This document shows, one piece after another, positions 41,890-50,919 of a stretch of DNA of 64,000 bases (position 1 is its first letter; every line of letters begins with the position of its first letter). The stretch lies in contig NZ_JAAAMI010000001.1 of assembly GCF_010500845.1 (NCBI RefSeq), positions 682,001-746,000 of the forward strand. The letters are read 5' to 3'. The notes under the pieces are model-generated. The model was given only the letters and a program-made list of their open reading frames with translations. It searched no databases and was not told the DNA's origin. A program made the position numbers and the translations under genes. This DNA is from Flagellimonas sediminis. Lineage in GTDB: Bacteria; Bacteroidota; Bacteroidia; Flavobacteriales; Flavobacteriaceae.

Positions 41890-44800
41890 TTAAGCAGTTG
41901 TTACATCAACTGCTTTTTGTTCCTCCCTTGCTAATTTTCTTTTTCTGATTCTAATCTTAAGCTTGTACACCAAACTGAATAGGATGGGCACCACTACCAA
42001 GGTCAAGAATGTGGCCACGAACAATCCGTAGATCACGGTCCAAGCCAAGGGTCCCCAGAATATTACGTTGTCCCCTCCAAAATAGATATTCGGGTTAAAC
42101 TCGCTCATTAAGGTGAAGAAGTTGATGTTGAAACCAGTGGCCAACGGAATCAATCCCAAAATGGTGGTGATGGCCGTCAACAATACCGGACGTAACCTGG
42201 CCTTACCACCTCTTACCACAATTTCGGTGAAATCTTCCATGTCCAATAATTCGTCCTCGTCCATATCGAGTTTGTCTTTTCTCCTGTCGATCAAGAGCTG
42301 GGTGTAGTCTAACAGCACCACCCCGTTGTTCACCACAATACCTGCGAGGGAAATAATTCCCATCATGGTCATCATGATCACGAACGCACTTCCTGTGGCA
42401 ACCAATCCGCCAAACACCCCGATCAAGCTCAAGAAAATAGCGAGCATAATGATACCTGGTTTGGATACCGAGTTGAACTGGAAGATCAAAATGAAGAAAA
42501 TCAAGCCCAATCCGGTAAAGAAGGCACCCATCAAAAAGGCCATCTGCTTGTTCTGTTCCTCGATCTGACCAGTATAGTCGATTTTGATGCCAGGAGGAAG
42601 ATTTTCAAAATCGTTCATTTCTTCCTGGATCTTGCCTACGATGGCTCCAGCATCAGTAAAGCCTGGGGCCAAAGCAGAATAGACGGTCACCACCCTGCGC
42701 ACATCACGGTGTTTGATGGCGTTGAACCCTGTGCTGTTCACCTGTTTGGTCACCGCGGAAACCGGAACTTCCTTGATCTGTCCGGAAGAAGGATCCCTAA
42801 ACGTTATCCTTTGGTTGAAAAGGGCACTGGTATTGTAGCGATCTTGCTCGTTAAAACGGACATAGATATCGTAATCTTCCCCATTTTCCTTGTAAATACC
42901 AGCCTTGGATCCAAAAACGGAGCTTCTTAATTGCTGACCAACCTGACCCGTGGCAACACCCAATTCCCCTGCTTTTTTACGGTCCACAGCAACCAACATG
43001 GATGGCTTGGATTTGTTCACATCGATTTTGATTTCATCAATACCAGGAATATTTTTGGTATTGATAAAGTTGCGCATCTCCTCGGCGGTAGTAATCAACT
43101 CGGTATAATCATCCCCTTCCAACTCAATGTTGATCGGGTAACCTACCGGAGGACCCACCGCATCTTTTTCCACAGAAATGGCGACACCAGGGTAAACGTC
43201 CTTCAAGGCTTCCTGTACCTCTCTGAGCAGCTCATTACTGTCAGCACCTTCACGGTATTTAAATTCCCGCATGGTAGCGGTAATCTTACCTCGGTGAGGC
43301 ATTTCGGCAGCGGAACCACCATCGGTCTGTGGATTGCCAGCTCCTTCACCCACTTGTGAAACCGCACTTTCGGTCAAGAAGTTGTAATCCCCATGCATGT
43401 AGGCTTCTGAATTGATGATGCCATACACTTTGTCCTCGATTTCCTTGGTGATCTTATTGGTCTTCGCAATGTCGGTCCCTTCCGGATATTCGATATACAC
43501 GATGATCTGGTTGGGCTTGTTATCCGGGAAGAACTCCACTTTGGTCCTTTGGCTTCCCACGGAAATTCCAAATCCTACGAAGGAGATCAATAGCAAAACG
43601 AGGGTAGTGATCGAAATCAATATAGGTTTTTTGCCTGCCAAGGTGTAGCGCAAGGTCCTTTCATATAGGTTTTCCCATTTCGGCAGGATTTTTTCCTGGA
43701 ACCCATTGGCCCATCCCCTCAAGAAGAAACGATATACCCACAACATGATGGCGGTCAACACCATCACACTACCCAAACCACGATAACTTCCTCCGAAAAA
43801 GATAATCAGCAATCCAATAGCGGCAACAATGGAGGTTGTGCGGATAATCTGTTTCAACGGCATTTCTTTGTCCTCAGTGGTCATGTATCTTGACACCAAT
43901 ACCGAGTTGAAAAAAATGGCCACAAAGAGTGATGATCCCAACACCACCGAAAGGGTAATCGGGAAGTATTTCATAAACTGCCCCATGATACCCGGCCAAA
44001 GGCCAAGCGGTACGAAAGCGGCCACGGTGGTCAAGGTGGAGATGATGATCGGGAACGCAATTTCCCCGATACCTTTTTTGGCGGCCTCTATTCGGGACAT
44101 ACCTTCCTCGTCCATCAATCGGTACACGTTCTCCACTACCACAATACCGTTGTCTACCAACATCCCCAATCCCATGATCAATCCGAATAGGATCATGGTG
44201 TTCATGGTATAGCCCAAAGCGTTCAAGATCATCAATGACATGAACATGGACATTGGGATGGCAAATCCGACGAACAGTGCGTTTTTAAACCCTAAAAAGA
44301 ACATCAAAACCCCGACCACCAAAATGATACCGAAGATGATGTTGTTCACCAAATCATCTACTTGGCCAATGGTTTTGGTAGATTGATCGTTGGCGATGGT
44401 TATTTTTAAGTCCTGCGGGAATACATTTTTCTTCGCATCTTCTACAATCACCTTTATCTGGTCCACGGCGTCTACCATGTTCTTTCCGGAACGTTTTTTT
44501 ACATCGAGCATCACCACAGGCTCGCCAAATTCCCTGGCATATGTAGTTTTGTCCTCTTCCTTGAAGGTCACCTTTGCAATATCTTTCAGGTAGATGGGAT
44601 TTCCATTTTCGGACTTCACCACAAAATTTTCAAGGTCCTTGGGCTGGTCTATTTCGCCTACAATACGGATGGTTCTCCGCTGACCACTGGCAATTAGGTT
44701 GCCGGCGGACATGGTCATGTTTTCATTGCTTATGGCACCGATTACATCATTAAAACTGACCTTGGCGGCCATCATTTTATAAATATCAACGGCTACTTCC

Positions 44801-45396
44801 ACTTCTTTCTCTTGGGCACCTCGAATATCGACCTGTTTAATTTCTTGAAGCCCTTCGATTTCATCCTCTAGATATTCCCCAAACTCTTTGAGTTTGTCCA
44901 CGGGATAATCCCCAGAGATATTGATGTTGAGAATGGGCATTTCTTCGGATAGGCTGAGGTCGAAAACATTGGGTTCTACCTTGGCATCGTTAAAGGTAGG
45001 CCAGTCTTCACCAGCGGTTTTCGAATCTACTTCGTCCTTCACTTTTTGAAGGGCCCCTTCCACCGAAATGTTCTCATCGAACTCCACAATGATCATGGAA
45101 TAGTCTTCCTGTGAGGTAGAGGTAATTTCCACCACGTTGCTCACGGTTTTCAGTTCATCCTCCAACGGATCCGTTATCAGTTTTTCAATGTCCTCGGCGG
45201 TATTACCAGGATAAATGGAACTGATATATATTTTGGTTTCCTTGACTTCAGGGAAGCTTTCCCTTGGCATACTGAAATATGCCATGGCGCCAAGGATAAG
45301 GATTACCACGATCAACACATACATGGTGGTTTGGTTATCAATGGCCCAAGAGGACAAACCAAACTCCTTATCTACTTGCTTTTTTTGTTTGCTCAT
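41890..45396 (-). CDS. RND efflux permease (AcrB/HAE family)
   Basis: 1168 residues, proton-driven inner-membrane pump. There are two sets of six helices with large periplasmic loops; the topology starts at helix 1 (TMYVLIVVILILGAMAYFSMP), and FGLIMGLGMLVDNGIVVVENVYR near 410-430 carries the conserved Asp of the proton relay. A later GIISLAGIVVNNGVVLLDYTQ is the matching element of the second half. It is about 100 residues longer than E. coli AcrB. It ends the tetR-tolC-adaptor-permease operon. Substrate is unknown; the HAE type suggests lipophilic compounds. Confidence 0.93.
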   Translation of the reverse strand: MSKQKKQVDKEFGLSSWAIDNQTTMYVLIVVILILGAMAYFSMPRESFPEVKETKIYISSIYPGNTAEDIEKLITDPLEDELKTVSNVVEITSTSQEDYSMIIVEFDENISVEGALQKVKDEVDSKTAGEDWPTFNDAKVEPNVFDLSLSEEMPILNINISGDYPVDKLKEFGEYLEDEIEGLQEIKQVDIRGAQEKEVEVAVDIYKMMAAKVSFNDVIGAISNENMTMSAGNLIASGQRRTIRIVGEIDQPKDLENFVVKSENGNPIYLKDIAKVTFKEEDKTTYAREFGEPVVMLDVKKRSGKNMVDAVDQIKVIVEDAKKNVFPQDLKITIANDQSTKTIGQVDDLVNNIIFGIILVVGVLMFFLGFKNALFVGFAIPMSMFMSLMILNALGYTMNTMILFGLIMGLGMLVDNGIVVVENVYRLMDEEGMSRIEAAKKGIGEIAFPIIISTLTTVAAFVPLGLWPGIMGQFMKYFPITLSVVLGSSLFVAIFFNSVLVSRYMTTEDKEMPLKQIIRTTSIVAAIGLLIIFFGGSYRGLGSVMVLTAIMLWVYRFFLRGWANGFQEKILPKWENLYERTLRYTLAGKKPILISITTLVLLLISFVGFGISVGSQRTKVEFFPDNKPNQIIVYIEYPEGTDIAKTNKITKEIEDKVYGIINSEAYMHGDYNFLTESAVSQVGEGAGNPQTDGGSAAEMPHRGKITATMREFKYREGADSNELLREVQEALKDVYPGVAISVEKDAVGPPVGYPINIELEGDDYTELITTAEEMRNFINTKNIPGIDEIKIDVNKSKPSMLVAVDRKKAGELGVATGQVGQQLRSSVFGSKAGIYKENGEDYDIYVRFNEQDRYNTSALFNQRITFRDPSSGQIKEVPVSAVTKQVNSTGFNAIKHRDVRRVVTVYSALAPGFTDAGAIVGKIQEEMNDFENLPPGIKIDYTGQIEEQNKQMAFLMGAFFTGLGLIFFILIFQFNSVSKPGIIMLAIFLSLIGVFGGLVATGSAFVIMMTMMGIISLAGIVVNNGVVLLDYTQLLIDRRKDKLDMDEDELLDMEDFTEIVVRGGKARLRPVLLTAITTILGLIPLATGFNINFFTLMSEFNPNIYFGGDNVIFWGPLAWTVIYGLFVATFLTLVVVPILFSLVYKLKIRIRKRKLAREEQKAVDVTTA

Positions 45397-45441
45397 ATTT
45401 TTTGGTCATTTAGTCTATAGTAGATAGACGTTGGATCCTAG

Positions 45442-46617
45442 TTATTGGATATTTTTAATCTTCACTTTTTGTCCCTCCTTCACGCTACGGGCACCTTCAT
45501 CGATAATGGCGTCGCCACTGTTAATTCCGGACAGCACTTCCACAAAATCGCCTTGTGTCTTGCCGGTAGTGATTACCACCTTTTTGGCCACTGGTTCGTT
45601 TTCAATGGAATCGGCAGCCACCAAATACACATACTGCTCACCCTCGGCATTTTCTGAAAGGATGCTTTGGGGGATAAGAATGGCATCTTCGCTGGTATAG
45701 TCATTGATCATTACCCTAGCTGTTAAATTTGGTTTGATTTTACCATCGTGGCTGGGTACGGGAATTTCAGCTGTGAACGATCGGTTGCTTGGATTGATGA
45801 AGTTTCCGGTCTCCCTGATTTTGGCGGCGACACTGTCTCCCAACACAGGGAAAAAGATCTTTACATCTTTTCCAGGGGTTACGTTGGGCAAGTGGCTTTC
45901 TGGCACTTCCACCTCAACATACATATTGGAAAGGTTCACAATACGGAACACTTCAGAACCTGCACCTGGAGCAATCACGGTTCCTTGATCTTTGATCACA
46001 TCGTCAATGATTCCGGCAAAAGGAGCCCTGATCGTCGATTTGGCCACCTGGCTTTCCATTTGTTTCACGGCACTTTGTTGGGCCTCGTAAGTAGTTTTGG
46101 CCTGCAGGTATTGGATCTCGGAACCGATGTTCTGTTCCCAGAGTCTTTTTTGGCGTTCAAACGTGGTCCTGCTCAGTTCCGCTTGGGTTTTGAGCTGGGC
46201 CAATTGGTTGGATAGACCGCCATCGTCAATGCTGGCCAAGATTTGGCCTTTGGCCACTTTTTGGCCTTCTTTTACGTATACTTGGTTTAGGGTACCGGCC
46301 ATTTCAGGATAGATGAGCACGTTCTGTTTGGTCATTACATCTCCTTGAAGTTCCAAATAGTGATTGAACTTTTGTGGATGTACCTGTATGGTGGTCACCA
46401 AAGGTAATTTGGCGGAATCGTCCAACAACGCAATGACGGAATCCAAGGAATTGAGCTGCATTTCCAAGGCCTTGTGCTGTTTGGAGATTTCCACATGCTT
46501 GGCGCGAATGGCTTCAATGTCGTTGCTTGCGATGACCTTCTCCAAGGATTTGGTACTTGTACCGCCGCATGAGGCCAGGACCGCCGCTGTTAGTGTTATA
46601 TATATAGTCTTTTTCAT
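45442..46617 (-). CDS. RND efflux periplasmic adaptor lipoprotein
   Basis: 391 residues from the ATG giving MKKTIYITL; a longer frame is unlikely. The lipobox LAASCGG (Cys near 18) anchors it to the membrane. A coiled coil (about 35-65 and 140-200), a lipoyl-like hairpin (LNQVYVKEGQKVAKGQILASID) and a beta-barrel domain follow, as in AcrA/MexA proteins. It bridges the RND permease and the TolC-like channel. The permease gene lies 45 bases downstream. Confidence 0.92.
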   Translation of the reverse strand: MKKTIYITLTAAVLASCGGTSTKSLEKVIASNDIEAIRAKHVEISKQHKALEMQLNSLDSVIALLDDSAKLPLVTTIQVHPQKFNHYLELQGDVMTKQNVLIYPEMAGTLNQVYVKEGQKVAKGQILASIDDGGLSNQLAQLKTQAELSRTTFERQKRLWEQNIGSEIQYLQAKTTYEAQQSAVKQMESQVAKSTIRAPFAGIIDDVIKDQGTVIAPGAGSEVFRIVNLSNMYVEVEVPESHLPNVTPGKDVKIFFPVLGDSVAAKIRETGNFINPSNRSFTAEIPVPSHDGKIKPNLTARVMINDYTSEDAILIPQSILSENAEGEQYVYLVAADSIENEPVAKKVVITTGKTQGDFVEVLSGINSGDAIIDEGARSVKEGQKVKIKNIQ

Positions 46618-46640
46618 GATGGAATAGTTTTCTTTAGTGA

Positions 46641-47972
46641 TCATTTGTTTAATATGGTTTCCAGTTCGGTTTTCTTGTTGATGACATCTACCATGGATTG
46701 TAGATATTCCTGTTGACTGGTGTATAACTGCGTTTGGGCCTGTCTTAGGTCAAAGCTGGTGGCAAGACCTTCGGCATATTTGATTTGGTTTTTCTTCTCA
46801 ATACGTTCTGCCAGCTCCAAATTTTCCTTGAAGGTGCCGTATTGCTCAATGGCAAGGATGTAATCGCTCTTGGCACTTTCCAATTGAAGTCTGATCTGGG
46901 CCTGGGCCTCAGTGAACTGTGTTTTTGCCTTGTCCAGGGCAATTTTGGCCCTTTGGGTGCTGGCACTTCTTTTAAAGGAGCTAAAAATAGGGATGTTCAG
47001 GTCCACTCCCAAAATGGAGGAACCGAACCATTTTTGCCCGCTGTTCAAGAATGAGAAATCATTACTGAAAGAGTTTCCACCGTAATTCACGAACGCGTTC
47101 AAAGTGGGTAGGGCATAGCTTTTTGCCAATTTTAGCTCTAGGGCCCTTTGTTGGTTCAGGTTCAATGCCATCTTATAGTCCACATTGTTTTCAATGGCAA
47201 ACTCACTGTCCAAAAGACCCAGATCTATTTGACGTTGGGTGAGATCATCCAGGTTTTCGGTCAAAACAGTGGATGTTTCAATAGGCAATCCTAAAACCAA
47301 ATTCAACATTTGAAGCGTAATGAGTTCCAAACGCTTGGCATTTTTCAACTGGTTGTCCACAGAAGAAAGGGTGATCTGCAGTTGGTCCACACTTTCCTCA
47401 TCCCCCAAGCCATTTTCGTAGATGCGTTTGGTCTCGTAAAGGTTCTTCTCCAAAGTAGCCTTGTTCTTTTCGGAGATTTGGACACTTTCTTGGGCCAATA
47501 GCACATTACCATAGGCCTGTACCACGGATTTTCGCACCTCCAACTCGGTTTTCTCTTTGTTGTTCTGGCTGTACTCCATAAAGGTTTTTGTGGCCTGGAC
47601 CCCCACAATGTAAGACCCATCAAAAATTTGTTGCCTTAAGGTAGCCGATGCGGTCATAGATTGCTTTTGACCAAAGACCACTTCTTGATAGGTGCCAGGT
47701 TCACCCCCGAAAAATTCCGCAGGAATTTGTGAAACGGGTTGTTTCAATTGATTCTGATAGCTTACCGCTCCCGTGATCTGGGGTAGGCCCGTGGCAATGG
47801 TTTCCCATTTCTGTTTTTGGGCATCCACAAGGTCACGTGACGCATTAATGGCGCTATAGTTGTGCTCTAGGGCGTAGGCTATGGCACCATCCAAACTAAA
47901 ACTTGGTATGGTGTCCTGTGCCGATGCCAGCCAGGGCAATAGTAACATTAGACTGATTAGGGTTGTTCGCAT
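46641..47972 (-). CDS. TolC family outer-membrane channel
   Basis: 443 residues with a Sec signal (LISLMLLLPWLASAQ) and two outer-membrane efflux repeats, each with long amphipathic helices (AQKQKWETIATGLPQITG early, DLRQAQTQLYTSQQEYLQSM late). It forms the outer-membrane duct of the tripartite pump. It begins with a one-base overlap on the tetR stop (TAATG) and precedes the adaptor gene by 23 bases. Confidence 0.92.
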   Translation of the reverse strand: MRTTLISLMLLLPWLASAQDTIPSFSLDGAIAYALEHNYSAINASRDLVDAQKQKWETIATGLPQITGAVSYQNQLKQPVSQIPAEFFGGEPGTYQEVVFGQKQSMTASATLRQQIFDGSYIVGVQATKTFMEYSQNNKEKTELEVRKSVVQAYGNVLLAQESVQISEKNKATLEKNLYETKRIYENGLGDEESVDQLQITLSSVDNQLKNAKRLELITLQMLNLVLGLPIETSTVLTENLDDLTQRQIDLGLLDSEFAIENNVDYKMALNLNQQRALELKLAKSYALPTLNAFVNYGGNSFSNDFSFLNSGQKWFGSSILGVDLNIPIFSSFKRSASTQRAKIALDKAKTQFTEAQAQIRLQLESAKSDYILAIEQYGTFKENLELAERIEKKNQIKYAEGLATSFDLRQAQTQLYTSQQEYLQSMVDVINKKTELETILNK

Positions 47973-48577
47973 TATTCTTGGTTTGAATTGATGATTGAGT
48001 TCAGTATTTTTCTTCCTTTCGGGGTTACAATGCCCCTCAGGTGATATTCGAGATAGTAATCGAGCAATTGGGCCTTGCTGAAAATTTCCGTTGGAAACAG
48101 ACCGTTGTCCTTAATGCTCATGACACCGGAAAAATAGATGCGCGAGACAAATTCAACATCCAGATTTTCCCTGTAAATGCCCATTTCTATTCCCCGTTTC
48201 ACATTTTCGGCCACACAGCGATGAGTACACTCAAATTGTATTTCCTTCAACGCGCCATGGATCTTCGGATAATATTTCTGCAATTGGTACAATGGGGATG
48301 ATTTTTCGTCCTTCAGATGTACCATGACAAACCTTTTGATCTCATATAGTTCTTCAATCGGATTTTTTTGAAGGGCAATAATGTTATCGATGCCACAGGT
48401 AATCAATTCCGACATGGACATGGTGGTTTCCTGGACCAATTCAGTTTTGTTTCGGAAATGGGAATAAATGGTTTTTTTTGAAATCCCCATCTCGTTGGCC
48501 AAATCGTCCATGGTAACGCTCTTGAAACCAAGGTTCAAGAACAGTTCAGCTGCCTTTTGTATAATTTTCTCCCTCAT
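47972..48577 (-). CDS. TetR/AcrR family transcriptional regulator
   Basis: 201 residues from ATG (MREKIIQKAAELF); a 13-codon upstream extension would overlap the promoter. The N-terminal helix-turn-helix is NLGFKSVTMDDLANEMGISKKTIYSHF (given in pieces: GFKSVTMDDLA and GISKKTIYSHF, about 16-43). The C-terminal ligand domain is divergent. It is the first gene of the efflux operon, and a perfect palindrome overlaps its promoter, so negative autoregulation relieved by a pump substrate is the likely scheme. Confidence 0.92.
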   Translation of the reverse strand: MREKIIQKAAELFLNLGFKSVTMDDLANEMGISKKTIYSHFRNKTELVQETTMSMSELITCGIDNIIALQKNPIEELYEIKRFVMVHLKDEKSSPLYQLQKYYPKIHGALKEIQFECTHRCVAENVKRGIEMGIYRENLDVEFVSRIYFSGVMSIKDNGLFPTEIFSKAQLLDYYLEYHLRGIVTPKGRKILNSIINSNQE

Positions 48578-48586
48578 AATGAGCGG

Positions 48587-48638
48587 CAAATGTAAGTACG
48601 GAAACTTTAAAAACAAAAAAAGTTTCCGTGGTTTTACA
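48587..48638 (-). promoter_or_regulatory. tetR-efflux promoter with palindromic operator
   Basis: On the minus strand a -33 TTTG (48614-48617) and a perfect -7 TACATTTG (48587-48594) are separated by exactly 19 bases. An exact 11-base inverted repeat, ACGGAAACTTT (48598-48608) and AAAGTTTCCGT (48619-48629), with a 10-base centre, covers the spacer and the -33 box; weaker arms TGTAA/TTACA flank it. A repressor bound here would block polymerase. The -7 box ends 10 bases before the ATG. Confidence 0.78.
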
Positions 48639-48667
48639 TTTTTTTAACGAGGGCTTAAATCTTTGCT

Positions 48668-48811
48668 TTAATTGGGATCGTTCAGCACCAAATGGGCAAT
48701 CAGGTCTTCGGATCGGGTCAAGTTCACCCCTAAATTGCCCAAACTCCAGTAAAAGGGCCTGTACCTATGGAGGTATTTATCCTTTAAAATGTTCTTTTTA
48801 CTCTGTATCAT
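48668..48811 (-). CDS. 47-residue basic small protein overlapping the sigma operon
   Basis: ATG to TAA, 47 residues, starting MIQSKKNILKDKYLHRYRPF and ending LIAHLVLNDPN. It overlaps the last 14 bases of the membrane-protein gene in another frame, in the same sense, as coupled genes do. It has no signal or membrane helix and carries many Lys and Arg early, then an amphipathic helix. I recognise no family. Support is the tight coupling and the absence of any other gene in the stretch. Confidence 0.42.
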   Translation of the reverse strand: MIQSKKNILKDKYLHRYRPFYWSLGNLGVNLTRSEDLIAHLVLNDPN

Positions 48812-49220
48812 GATTTTCGTTTTTGATTCTTTCCACATATGACTTGAAGGCTTGTTGACCTTCTTCTTTCCAAAATTGGTCGTAATGCTGCCATTCTTTA
48901 AAATCCTTTCGCATGGTCCCGCATCGGTTTGACGCATTAAAGCTTCTTTTGTGACGTGGTCCACCACCTTTTTTTCCTCCGCCACCAAATCCGAAGAGGA
49001 GTTTGGCAATAATAAATATTCCAAGTGCTTGCCAATAGGTTATGGTGCCCAGACCGAAAATTTCGGGCATCAACCAGTTCCACAAGCGCATCAACACGTA
49101 GTTGGCAAGCAGAAAGAAGGCTATTGCCAGTATGACCATAACAATGACCTTGACCACTTTTTTCACATAATGGCCTACATTTCTTTCCATCTTTCTTTCA
49201 AATTCGATTTTACGTTCCAT
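48798..49220 (-). CDS. membrane protein coupled to the ECF sigma gene
   Basis: 140 residues. A charged start (MERKIEFERKMERN) leads into two hydrophobic helices (about 20-45 and 62-80), then a Gly-rich linker (FGFGGGGKKGGG) and a basic, polar tail with DFKEWQHYDQFWKEEGQQAF. It starts inside the sigma gene (11-base overlap), so the two are translated together. Short two-helix proteins next to ECF sigma genes are common in flavobacteria, and some may act as membrane anti-sigma factors; no zinc anti-sigma motif is present here. Confidence 0.72.
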   Translation of the reverse strand: MERKIEFERKMERNVGHYVKKVVKVIVMVILAIAFFLLANYVLMRLWNWLMPEIFGLGTITYWQALGIFIIAKLLFGFGGGGKKGGGPRHKRSFNASNRCGTMRKDFKEWQHYDQFWKEEGQQAFKSYVERIKNENHDTE

Positions 49221-49758
49221 AACTAAACTCTTTTAAGTTCTCTAATATTTTTGATAATTCCGACATGGCTCTATGCCTTCTGGACATCAGTGTTCCAGGG
49301 GATATTCCGGTCTGTTCGGCTATTTCTTTATAGGTATATCCTTCAAAATCCACAGCTATAATGATGTCCCTGTAAGGAGGCTTTAGATCGGCCACCGCAT
49401 TTTTTAGTGCCGTTTCCATTTCCAAGGAATAACTGTTGTCCGCATCGCCATAGAACAGTTCCGCAAATTCTTGCCACTGTTTGTCGATTTCGTCGCTGGG
49501 GAGTTTTCTTTCCTTTTTTCCCCGCATAATATCAATGATCCTATTTCGTATGGCGTTGTACACAAATCCCCCAACGTTGGTAATAGGAATGGCATCATCT
49601 GGCCGCGAAAAAATCCGAAGGGCAACATCCTGTACAATATCTTCCGCATCCCGTTCCGAGGTATCCCGAATCTTGGACTGCACATACGATCTCAACGATC
49701 CATACTCGTCGTTGAAAAAAGTTGTGAGGTTATTGCGGTTTTCTGTTTTGGCTGCCAT
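49210..49758 (-). CDS. ECF-type RNA polymerase sigma factor
   Basis: 182 residues from ATG (MAAKTENRN); a long upstream frame is the leader and shows no homology pattern. Region 2 (about 18-85) includes DAEDIVQDVALRIF and VYNAIRNRIIDIMR; region 4 (about 120-172) has the helix-turn-helix YTYKEIAEQTGISPGTLMSRRHRAM. An acidic linker joins them. It directs RNA polymerase to a stress or envelope regulon. The two ORFs downstream overlap it in series. A TAGATTTG box (49807-49814, minus strand) lies about 50 bases upstream. Confidence 0.9.
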   Translation of the reverse strand: MAAKTENRNNLTTFFNDEYGSLRSYVQSKIRDTSERDAEDIVQDVALRIFSRPDDAIPITNVGGFVYNAIRNRIIDIMRGKKERKLPSDEIDKQWQEFAELFYGDADNSYSLEMETALKNAVADLKPPYRDIIIAVDFEGYTYKEIAEQTGISPGTLMSRRHRAMSELSKILENLKEFSYGT

Positions 49759-49935
49759 TAACAAGGTAGACTGGTTGCTGTCTTTAACAATAGAGACGAA
49801 GGATTTCAAATCTATTGCATTTTTTGACCAAAATTTTTTAAGGGATGCTGTTTTAGGTGTTTGGATGCTTCGTTGCAGGAAGTATTCATCAAAGGGGCCA
49901 CAATTTTTTGATTTTTTGCATGTATTTTTGACGCT

Positions 49936-50919
49936 ATGGCAAAAACCCAATTCATCGACAGGTACAAGGGACCATTTTTGGCCCATTTAGAAAAACGGTC
50001 GCAGTTTACCGAACCCAAAAGCCTTTACGAGCCCATACGGTATATACTCGGATTGGGAGGTAAACGGCTTAGGCCCATTTTAACGTTGATGACCACGGAA
50101 CTTTTTGGGGGAAAGGTGGAAGAAGCCTTTGATGCTGCCTTGGCCATTGAAATGTTCCACAATTTTTCGTTGGTGCATGACGATATTATGGACGATGCGC
50201 CCTTGCGCCGCGGTAAGGTCACTGTGCATGAAAAGTGGGACATCAACACAGGTATTTTGTCCGGGGATGCCATGTTGATCCTTTCCTATCAATTTTTTGA
50301 GAGCTATCCGCCTGAAATTTTCATGGAGTTGACAAAGCTTTTTAGCAAAACTGCCATCGAGGTTTGTGAGGGCCAACAATACGATGTGGATTTTGAGACG
50401 AGGGACGATGTCACCATCCCAGAATATCTTAAAATGATTGAATACAAAACTTCGGTACTGGTTGCCGCTGCCATGACAATGGGGGCGATCATTGCCAAAA
50501 CTCCGGAAAAGGAAGCATTGGCCATTTACGAATTCGGCCGCAATCTTGGGATAGCCTTTCAGTTGCAGGATGATTATTTGGATGCCTTTGGGGATCCCGA
50601 GACTTTTGGAAAACAGGTTGGGGGGGACATCATGGAGAACAAAAAGACCTTTTTGTATTTGCGTTCTTTGGAAAAGGCAAACAAACAAGATCGGGAAAGC
50701 CTGTTGCATCTGTATTCCATTAAACCCGAAGAGCCGACCACCAAAGTCAAGGCCGTAAAATCCATATTTGAGAAAAGTGGTGCCGTGGAGGATGCCAAAT
50801 CTGAAATTGAATCTTACACGCAAAAAGCCTACAAAACGTTGAATGAACTGAATTTGCCAGAAGCAAGCAAAGAAATTTTAAGACAGTTCGGGGAAAGTTT
50901 GATGCAACGTACCGTTTAA
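49936..50919 (+). CDS. polyprenyl (geranylgeranyl-type) diphosphate synthase
   Basis: 327 residues of the trans-prenyltransferase family. The first Asp-rich motif is LVHDDIMDDAPLRRG near 77-91 and the second is FQLQDDYLDAFGD near 210-222; GGKRLRP near 38-44 binds diphosphate. Chain length is not readable with certainty; next to a lycopene cyclase a C20 product for carotenoids fits, but quinone side-chain synthesis is possible. Its stop interlocks with the convergent lycopene cyclase stop (TTAA). A TATTTTTG box is only 6 bases before the ATG. Confidence 0.9.
   Translation: MAKTQFIDRYKGPFLAHLEKRSQFTEPKSLYEPIRYILGLGGKRLRPILTLMTTELFGGKVEEAFDAALAIEMFHNFSLVHDDIMDDAPLRRGKVTVHEKWDINTGILSGDAMLILSYQFFESYPPEIFMELTKLFSKTAIEVCEGQQYDVDFETRDDVTIPEYLKMIEYKTSVLVAAAMTMGAIIAKTPEKEALAIYEFGRNLGIAFQLQDDYLDAFGDPETFGKQVGGDIMENKKTFLYLRSLEKANKQDRESLLHLYSIKPEEPTTKVKAVKSIFEKSGAVEDAKSEIESYTQKAYKTLNELNLPEASKEILRQFGESLMQRTV

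Noticed and set aside
48812..49024. upstream extension of the 47-codon ORF to 118 codons
   Set aside because: It runs through the membrane-protein gene in another frame; only the part past that gene looks independent.
49759..49986. 76-residue extension of the ECF sigma factor
   Set aside because: Sigma region 2 begins soon after MAAKTENRN; the extension covers the promoter region and the divergent synthase start.
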